Below, piece after piece: positions 1 through 5,692 of a stretch of 8,538 nucleotides of DNA. Every line of letters begins with the position of its first letter. Position 1 is the first letter of the stretch. Origin of the DNA: Candidatus Latescibacterota bacterium (lineage in GTDB: Bacteria > JAAXHH01 > JACQVL01). The position numbers were made by a program, and so were the translations under genes. Under the pieces are notes generated by a model, which did not search any database, was not told the DNA's origin, and saw only the letters and a program-made list of their open reading frames with translations. Where the stretch lies: NCBI GenBank assembly GCA_016209865.1, contig JACQVL010000198.1, forward strand, positions 1-8,538, read 5' to 3'.

Positions 1-3000
1 GCGTCCCCGTCAGTCCCACGGTCGAGTCGGCGAACGCCAGCCGGTACGCCCGGCCCGCAGGCCGCGCGGGCAGGACATCCGGCTGATCGGACCCCGCCGG
101 AAGCGGCTCCGCGGCGACCGTCAACACGACCGGACGAGACACCGCGCCGGGCGGGACGGAGAAAACGCACTGGCCGTCGGGACTGGCCGCCCAGGCAGAG
201 GTGACCCCGTCGAACGTCAGGCCGGCGTCCGGAGTCACTTGAAACCGCGTGACTTCCAGCACCCGCGTCGTCCGATTATTCCCACGGTTCGGCTCATCCA
301 GCCGGGCGTCCGGGTCGATCACGACAGAGACACGCTGCGTCCCGGCCGGCAAGAGAGCCGTCCACGCCGCCGCCGCGCTCTCTCCCGCCGCGACCCGCGG
401 GATGACTTGATCCGGCCCGATCGGCTGATCCCCCTGAGGAGTCTCACGCCACCCCCGCACGACGACCGAGTCCGCGCTGGTTTCCCCGACGTTTCGGACG
501 CGAACAGCGATCTGCACCGCTTCCCGGCCCGCCAGTTCGACATGCGCGGGGACAACCACCAGGTCGATCGGACGCCGAACCCGGTACCCGGCGGCCGAAC
601 TGGCGATCGTGTTCCCCGCCTGGTTCAGTGCAGAGATCGTGTACGTGACGCTCATCCCGGCCGGCACAGGCGGGATCGGCCGCTGCGTCCGGTACCGGCC
701 GGCGGTCGCGTCCGACACCATCGGCACCTGGTGCGACTCGCCCTGCCCGGACGCCCACGAGCAGGTCACGGCGGCCACCCCGTGCCGGGCTGCGATCTCC
801 GCGAACACCTCCACACTGTCCGACGCGCCCGGCGATGCCGGGCTGTGTGTCACGTTGCCGATGTACCCCTTCCCGATCGCGATCGTCGTCGCGCCCTGTC
901 CATCCCGCCGCTCCCGGTCGCTCCGGTGGTACGCCTTCACGACCGCGTCTCCCGAAGACACCGTGTCGGGAACCGTCACCACGGTGACGAACGTCCCATC
1001 GCGGACGGGCACGGCCGTCACAGACAGGATCGCCTCATCGGGCGCGGCATCCGGCCGCCGGTACAGCGCGAAGTCGACCGTCCCTTCGGCCGCCCCCGTG
1101 ACTCTCCCCTCGACCCGGAGTTGCTCACCGGGGAAGACGGCGGCGGGCGTCGCCCGGAGCGTCACGGTCAGCGGCGGCAGGCCGATGGCGAGCGCCGGGT
1201 CGCCCAACAAGAGGTACTGAAACACCTGGCTTCGGGCGAGATGCCCGCTCAGTCCCTTCCCGTACACGCCGAGGTAGGCCGCTTTGGCCTCCGCGAACAT
1301 CCGGCCGACCTCGCGCGTCCCGTGCGTGAAGAGCGACTGGAACAACGCCTGGTTGATGTAGAAGTCGTTATAGAGCCACCCCGCTCCCGTCGACCCGAAG
1401 AACGCCACAGCGCCGCGGCCGGGCGTCTTGAGAAACCACTCTCCCAGGCCGTCCCCGTCGTGATCGAACGACCCGGTAAAACAGGTCATGCTGACGATCA
1501 CCGGCAGCCGGCCTCCGTTGGTCATCCGGGAGATATCGTCGTACTCCCAGATATTCCGGTCCGACCAGGTGCCCCCGCCGCCATGACCAATAAAATTGAG
1601 GAGCGCCGTCCCGTCATTGAGCTGGCTCACCAACCGCTGCTTGCTGACGGCGTCAAAATCAGGGTTGACCGCATGGGTGTAGAGCAGGCTCAACCGGGCC
1701 ACCAGGTACGCATCCGGGACGTACTCCTGGATGAGGACCTCAGACTCCGCTTCAAACTCTCCCCGCTGATCCCCGCTGACGAAGAACACCGTCCGGCGCC
1801 AATCCCCCCACTCCGGGCTGGCCTCGTACGCGATCGTCTTCTCGATGACCGCGTTCACCTCATCGACGGTGCGCACCGGAAACCGGCCGACGGCCAGGTC
1901 GGGCAGCAGGTCGTCCCCGCTGACGAGGGCGTACGGATGATCACTCCCGATCACGCCGAACGCGACCGTCTGCGCGAGATGGACGGGCACAAAACTCCCG
2001 ACCGCCTCCTTCCCCTTATAGTCGAGGCTCCCGTCCCCGACGAGCAACACATACGACGGCGCGGGCGACCAGTGGGCATACGCGTACCGGAGGAACTGCC
2101 GGATGGCGTCTGGACTGAGTATCCCGTCGTTGAACTGGTCGTAGATCGTCGAAACGTTGACCGTCTCCACCCTCAGGCCCCGGCTCCTTCGATGCGCCGC
2201 GAGCCGCTGGATCGCCTCGTAGAACCGGTCATGGGTGATGATCACGTAATCCGCTCCCCGCGTCGGGTCGGCCAAATTCGGCTCCGGGTCGACCCGCTGA
2301 ACCGCCGCAGGAGTCCGCTTTCCGTCCGGCGTGAGGGCGATGAACCGGGTGTCCGGGTCGAGCACCGGCGTCTGAAAGATCACCCGGTAGCGCCCGCTGG
2401 GCACGACGGGGGTCACCGTCACGTTGACGACACGGCTCACCCCGATCTTATAGACCTGGATGGCGGGCGTGCTGAACCCGTCGATCGTGAACTGATACAG
2501 GCCGAGCGGGCTGTGCTTCGGCTTCGTGAACACGATCTGATCGTCCACCGCCCGGTAGGTCCGTGGATATTCGACCTCCAGCCAGTTCACCCGGACGGCA
2601 TCGACCGCCCCGGCCGGCGTGTCGCCGGGCGCGGCGAGCGAGACGGTCACCGTGTCCCGGAGGCGGGCGGTGGCGGCGAGACGGGAATCCACAGCTCTCT
2701 GCCAGGCGACCCCATCCCAGCGGACGTCCGCCGTCAGGGCCCGGTCGAGAGCGGTCATGACCAGATGATGGTCTGGCGAGTCCGGGCTTTCCGTCCGGCC
2801 GTGGAACATCCCCCGGAGGGTAGTCGGGCTGTCCGCGCCGGGGGCCGGCGCCGGGATGACCAGGGTGTAGTCTCTGGACTGCCCGGCGTTGAGGTCGTCC
2901 CAGAACCAGTGATCGCTCATCGGCTCGACCGACCCACCCAGTCGGTCGAACGCCACGTCCTGCTCGACGTGCACGGTCGACTCATACCAGGCGGGCGCGA

Positions 3001-4102
3001 CGTACCGCGACGGGTCGGTCTGCGCGAGACTGCCGTTTTCTCTGGCCATCCGCCCGCCCGGCTCACTCCCCCAGGAGAGCCAGTAGACGTTCATGTCAGT
3101 GTACGGATCCCGGTACATATCCGGAAACCGGGCCTGGAACGTCTGGCGCTGGCCGACGCCGTAAAATTCGATCCCATCCTCCTCATCGAAGGCGCCGTCG
3201 TCCTCGCCGTCAACGAGGATGGCCACCGGCTGGCCTTTGTTCGTCATCGAGAACGTCCTGGAGTCGATCGTCCGGACGTCAACCCCGGCGTCGACGAGCT
3301 GCCGGGCGGTCACCCGGTACAGCCCGTCGGTGTCGACCATGATTCGGCATCGTGTCCCTGCACCGCCCGCTGTCGGCTTCCTGCGTCCCATCGGCGAGGG
3401 GGGAACTCGCCACCTCCCGATCTCAGCGCCGTTGAGGAGACTGGCTTCCACCGTCCGGTCAAACGCTCCGGGCTGGCGCGGAAACGGGGTCACCGGACGG
3501 GTGACTGGCGTGGTCGTGAGGAAGCGGACGTTGATGAGTAGCCGTGTATAGATGCGCAGTTCTTTCGTGATAGGATGGTAGACGAACGGGTGGACGGTCA
3601 CGGCCGCGACCGGAGTCGACCGGAACAGACCGAGCCGGGTCACGTCAACCAGCCGTTCCGGGGACGCCGGGTCACCGGCCGGGGGACCGCCTCTCATCAC
3701 CGGCACGGGCGCGATGAGGACGCCGGGCACGACCTCGACCGTCGTCTCAACGACCTCGGCGAACAGGCTTCCTTCGGCCGGCACGCCGATGAGGCCTCCG
3801 GTGACCGGAAGCTGCGGTCGGCCGGGCGTCTCGGTCAGACCGTACCCGGCGGCGGTCACCACCGTCCACGATCGTCCGTCACGCTCGACCGGCTGCAGCG
3901 TGTACGCGTTCGTCACCACCTCGACTGTGACCCCATCCGGCCCCGACCGGACCGCCCGGATGTCGTTGCGCAGCTCCCCCAGCGCCACGGCAGGAACGAT
4001 CCCCCAGAACGCCCAGATCAGCGTCAATGCCTCCAGGAGCAGCCCCACACGGCGGGCATCGGCGCGCTGATAGCACTTGGGATGAACAGGAACACTACGC
4101 AT
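1..4102 (-). CDS. Secreted C25 (gingipain-like) cysteine peptidase, multidomain, 3' end outside window
   Basis: The minus frame starting at ATG 4102-4100 stays open to the window edge, giving at least 1367 codons. It begins with a probable signal peptide: basic residues up to RR at 17-18, a hydrophobic stretch at about 19-36, and a possible cleavage site after PAVA (37-40). Residues about 41-600 are a beta-rich prodomain-like region with an acidic motif at 298-315 (DGEDDGAFDEEDGIEFYG). The C25 catalytic domain spans about 618-970. It has DYVIITHDRF at 618, LVGDG at 687-691, the NFIGHGGGG motif with His840, and SMTCFTGSF with Cys874. The His-Cys spacing of 34 is close to that of gingipain R. 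After it come an Ig-like region (about 975-1085), a CARDB-like domain (about 1173-1283, ending LDEPNRGNNRTTRVLEV) and the start of another beta domain with PPGAV. The protein is likely exported and acts outside the cell or at its surface. A type IX secretion signal would lie at the unseen C-terminus, so the export route is unknown. No clear Shine-Dalgarno precedes the ATG, so the exact start is uncertain; an in-frame GTG lies at 4114. Confidence 0.93.
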   Translation of the reverse strand, partial: MRSVPVHPKCYQRADARRVGLLLEALTLIWAFWGIVPAVALGELRNDIRAVRSGPDGVTVEVVTNAYTLQPVERDGRSWTVVTAAGYGLTETPGRPQLPVTGGLIGVPAEGSLFAEVVETTVEVVPGVLIAPVPVMRGGPPAGDPASPERLVDVTRLGLFRSTPVAAVTVHPFVYHPITKELRIYTRLLINVRFLTTTPVTRPVTPFPRQPGAFDRTVEASLLNGAEIGRWRVPPSPMGRRKPTAGGAGTRCRIMVDTDGLYRVTARQLVDAGVDVRTIDSRTFSMTNKGQPVAILVDGEDDGAFDEEDGIEFYGVGQRQTFQARFPDMYRDPYTDMNVYWLSWGSEPGGRMARENGSLAQTDPSRYVAPAWYESTVHVEQDVAFDRLGGSVEPMSDHWFWDDLNAGQSRDYTLVIPAPAPGADSPTTLRGMFHGRTESPDSPDHHLVMTALDRALTADVRWDGVAWQRAVDSRLAATARLRDTVTVSLAAPGDTPAGAVDAVRVNWLEVEYPRTYRAVDDQIVFTKPKHSPLGLYQFTIDGFSTPAIQVYKIGVSRVVNVTVTPVVPSGRYRVIFQTPVLDPDTRFIALTPDGKRTPAAVQRVDPEPNLADPTRGADYVIITHDRFYEAIQRLAAHRRSRGLRVETVNVSTIYDQFNDGILSPDAIRQFLRYAYAHWSPAPSYVLLVGDGSLDYKGKEAVGSFVPVHLAQTVAFGVIGSDHPYALVSGDDLLPDLAVGRFPVRTVDEVNAVIEKTIAYEASPEWGDWRRTVFFVSGDQRGEFEAESEVLIQEYVPDAYLVARLSLLYTHAVNPDFDAVSKQRLVSQLNDGTALLNFIGHGGGGTWSDRNIWEYDDISRMTNGGRLPVIVSMTCFTGSFDHDGDGLGEWFLKTPGRGAVAFFGSTGAGWLYNDFYINQALFQSLFTHGTREVGRMFAEAKAAYLGVYGKGLSGHLARSQVFQYLLLGDPALAIGLPPLTVTLRATPAAVFPGEQLRVEGRVTGAAEGTVDFALYRRPDAAPDEAILSVTAVPVRDGTFVTVVTVPDTVSSGDAVVKAYHRSDRERRDGQGATTIAIGKGYIGNVTHSPASPGASDSVEVFAEIAARHGVAAVTCSWASGQGESHQVPMVSDATAGRYRTQRPIPPVPAGMSVTYTISALNQAGNTIASSAAGYRVRRPIDLVVVPAHVELAGREAVQIAVRVRNVGETSADSVVVRGWRETPQGDQPIGPDQVIPRVAAGESAAAAWTALLPAGTQRVSVVIDPDARLDEPNRGNNRTTRVLEVTRFQVTPDAGLTFDGVTSAWAASPDGQCVFSVPPGAVSRPVVLTVAAEPLPAGSDQPDVLPARPAGRAYRLAFADSTVGLTGT

Positions 4103-4126
4103 AACGCGCTGCACAACAGGAGCTTT

Positions 4127-4157
4127 ATAATTAAGCGGAAATGTAATCACATGTCAA
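4127..4157 (-). promoter_or_regulatory. Candidate sigma70-type promoter for the C25 peptidase gene
   Basis: On the minus strand a perfect TTGACA lies at 4157-4152 in the AT-rich 63-base gap between the glycosyltransferase remnant and the peptidase. Possible -10 boxes are TTAATT at 4134-4129 (17-base spacer, 3 of 6 matches) and AATTAT at 4132-4127 (19-base spacer, 4 of 6 matches). A transcription start near 4120 would leave a leader of only about 20 bases before the ATG. The -10 match is mediocre, and promoter consensus in this lineage is unknown, so this is a suggestion. Confidence 0.35.
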
Positions 4158-4165
4158 CGGAAATT

Positions 4166-4870
4166 TTACGCGCGGGGGTCGACAGTCGGGGACAGGATCG
4201 GAGCACGGCGGTTCGCGTGCAGGCGATTGCGTCCCTCCTCCTGCCGCCTGGCCTGGAATTCGGCGACGGTGTCCTGGATGTGCTGTTGCAGCCGTGCTTG
4301 AAAGATGGAGCGATCGTCCGAGGGGCTGATGATGACCGCCTCCCGCCGGTAATACTTCCGAACCTGGGCCGCCACCGGCTCCGAACTGGCGATGAAGTGA
4401 TCCACCCGCTGGGCCGACACGACATCCCAGATGCGGAGGTACTGCGCGATCACGGGAAGCAGCACTCGTGTGATCGGGTTCCGCACATGCTGAACCTCAC
4501 GATGATACCCCCCCCAAATAGCCCGCATGGGTCGATGGCAATAACAGATATGGCAGGTATCCGGCTGTGTCAACACACCCTTGGCGACACACTGACTGCT
4601 GGAGATGACGAGGTCGTAACCACTGAGGTCGAACTGCTCGATCGTGGTCGGAAACAGGGGCACATAATACGGATAATAAGCCATGATCCAGGGGAATCGC
4701 TGGAGCAGCGAAGTCTGGATGTCCATCCGGCTGATCGTCTCGGAAACACTGCCCGGTTTGTGGAAGAGCGTGAACAGGCGCGCGGACGGGAAGAGCGCAC
4801 ACAGCCCTTCCAGGCACTGTTCTTCCTCATCCATCCCGACGAGCCAGTCATGCACTAAGGCCACTCGCAC
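4166..4870 (-). CDS. Truncated GT4-like glycosyltransferase (N-terminal GT-B domain only), probable remnant
   Basis: This 234-residue frame starts at GTG 4870 with a good Shine-Dalgarno (AAGGGAG, 7-base spacer). The first ~180 residues match the acceptor-side half of a GT-B glycosyltransferase of the kind that adds sugars to polysaccharide or lipopolysaccharide intermediates at the cytoplasmic membrane. Landmarks are LVHDWL (5-10), DLSGYDLVISSSQCVAKG (81-98), CHICYCHRPMR (106-116), VDHFIASSEPVA (156-167) and RKYYRREAVII (171-181). Relatives usually continue with 'YPPVDTDRF' and a Rossmann domain of about 150-180 residues that binds the nucleotide sugar. Here residue ~182 is followed directly by a short helical tail (SIFQARLQQHIQDTVAEF) and the stop. 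The glycine-rich loop usually read as GGE near residues 14-17 is DEEE. Activity as a glycosyltransferase is therefore unlikely. It may be a decaying gene or a retained acceptor-binding domain. GC in one sampled stretch (4561-4680) is about 54%, lower than its neighbours. Confidence 0.75.
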   Translation of the reverse strand: MRVALVHDWLVGMDEEEQCLEGLCALFPSARLFTLFHKPGSVSETISRMDIQTSLLQRFPWIMAYYPYYVPLFPTTIEQFDLSGYDLVISSSQCVAKGVLTQPDTCHICYCHRPMRAIWGGYHREVQHVRNPITRVLLPVIAQYLRIWDVVSAQRVDHFIASSEPVAAQVRKYYRREAVIISPSDDRSIFQARLQQHIQDTVAEFQARRQEEGRNRLHANRRAPILSPTVDPRA

Positions 4871-4877
4871 CGGCCTG

Positions 4878-4884
4878 CTCCCTT
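4878..4884 (-). promoter_or_regulatory. Ribosome binding site of the truncated glycosyltransferase
   Basis: AAGGGAG is followed by a 7-base spacer and then GTG at 4870. This fixes the GTG start, which also gives the family-typical N-terminus MRVALVHDWL. The site lies at the end of the purine-rich leader. Confidence 0.6.
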
Positions 4885-4896
4885 CTTTTGCTCTTT

Positions 4897-4928
4897 CCCC
4901 TCTGCTCCCCTGCCCCTCTGCTCCTCTG
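4897..4928. repeat. Two tandem copies of a 16-bp unit in a purine/pyrimidine-biased leader
   Basis: On the plus strand, cccctctgctcccctg (4897-4912) is followed immediately by cccctctgctcctctg (4913-4928), with one mismatch. They lie in a tract from about 4878 to 4930 that is almost entirely pyrimidine on the plus strand, hence purine-rich (AGGAG/GGGGAG-like) in the minus-strand transcript. It fills most of the 72-base gap between the GGGPS gene and the glycosyltransferase remnant. It may be slippage-prone or part of a dispersed GC-rich repeat family; one copy cannot show which. Confidence 0.7.
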
Positions 4929-4942
4929 CGTTTTTCGCCTGT

Positions 4943-5689
4943 TTATCCCCGCGCGTGGATGGCCGCCGCGAATTCCCGGATCAGGCCCGGACTGCCGCGT
5001 TCCTCCAAAATATTCCCGGTCACGATAAAATCCGCCCCGGCCGCGACCTTCTCTGAGGCGACTCGGGGGTCTCGAATCCCTCCCCCGACGATCAGCGGGA
5101 TGGACACATACTCCCGGACGCGCCGAATGAGGGCATCGGGGACCGGGAAGCGCGCGCCGCTGCCCGCCTCTAAGAACACGAGTTTCATCCCTAAGTATTC
5201 CGCCGCCAGGGCGTGCGCCATAGCGATCATCGGCTTCTTCCGCGGAATCGGCCGGGTATCGCTCATGAACTCGGCGGACGTCATCCGGCCCGACTCGATC
5301 AGCAGATACCCGGTCGGGATGGGCTCGACCCCGAATTGCTTGATGAGCGGGGCGGCGCGCACCTGGTCGCCGATCAGATGATGGGGGTTCCGCCCGCTGA
5401 TGAGGGACAGGAACAGGATGGCATCCGCGTGGCGGGAAAGCTGGTTCGACCCGCCCGGAAAGAGGATGACCGGGATATCGACCCGCTGTTTCACCGACCG
5501 TACGACCTCATCGAAGTCTGTAGAGAACAGCAGGCTGCTCCCGATGAGCAGGGCATCCACCCCGTTCTCGGCGCACTGGACGGCGACCTGGGTCAGCGCC
5601 GGGCCGGCCAGTTTGTCCGGGTCGAGCAGAGCGAGATACCCGGCCCCCTTCTCTGCGCGCACCCGCTGGAGGTAGTCGAAGATGGGCAT
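4943..5689 (-). CDS. Geranylgeranylglyceryl phosphate synthase family prenyltransferase (bacterial group II type)
   Basis: This family joins sn-glycerol-1-phosphate to a polyprenyl diphosphate through an ether bond, the first committed step of archaeal-type ether lipids, on a TIM barrel in the cytosol. The 248-residue length is normal for the family. Visible motifs are LLDPDK (21-26, phosphate/metal end), DALLIGSS (45-52), FPGGSNQLS (77-85), ADAILFLSLISGRNP (88-102), PTGYLLIESG (125-134), FLEAGSGA (172-179), VGGGIRDP (201-208) and TGN (224-226, second phosphate-binding loop). The FPGG...SGRNP pattern and the EAGSGA loop fit group II enzymes of Bacteroidota and allied bacteria better than Bacillus PcrB. 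Prenyl chain length cannot be read from sequence alone. The ATG lies 3 bases after the alaS TGA, and no strong Shine-Dalgarno is visible in the preceding bases, which suggests translational coupling to alaS. No other ether-lipid gene is in the window. Confidence 0.93.
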   Translation of the reverse strand: MPIFDYLQRVRAEKGAGYLALLDPDKLAGPALTQVAVQCAENGVDALLIGSSLLFSTDFDEVVRSVKQRVDIPVILFPGGSNQLSRHADAILFLSLISGRNPHHLIGDQVRAAPLIKQFGVEPIPTGYLLIESGRMTSAEFMSDTRPIPRKKPMIAMAHALAAEYLGMKLVFLEAGSGARFPVPDALIRRVREYVSIPLIVGGGIRDPRVASEKVAAGADFIVTGNILEERGSPGLIREFAAAIHARG

Positions 5690-5692
5690 CGT

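Noticed and set aside
239-3541. 1100-codon plus-strand open frame
   Set aside because: It is exactly codon-aligned opposite the C25 peptidase. Its composition is dominated by Arg, Pro, His, Asp and Val, with no domain-like pattern, while the minus strand gives a coherent protein with catalytic motifs.
1-4102. Frameshift or stop within the C25 peptidase, suspected because no complete minus-strand frame is evident
   Set aside because: The start codon, Asp298, Asp618, Asp690, His840, Cys874 and the last codon at the window edge all fall in the same phase. My reading shows no stop, so the frame simply continues beyond the window.
3575-4858. 427-codon plus-strand open frame
   Set aside because: It crosses the antisense of two unrelated genes (peptidase N-terminus and glycosyltransferase) and the intergenic gap. 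It has no recognisable motif, so it is a shadow.
4897-4928. CRISPR-like or iteron array
   Set aside because: There are only two directly abutting 16-bp units without spacers, and no cas or replication gene nearby.
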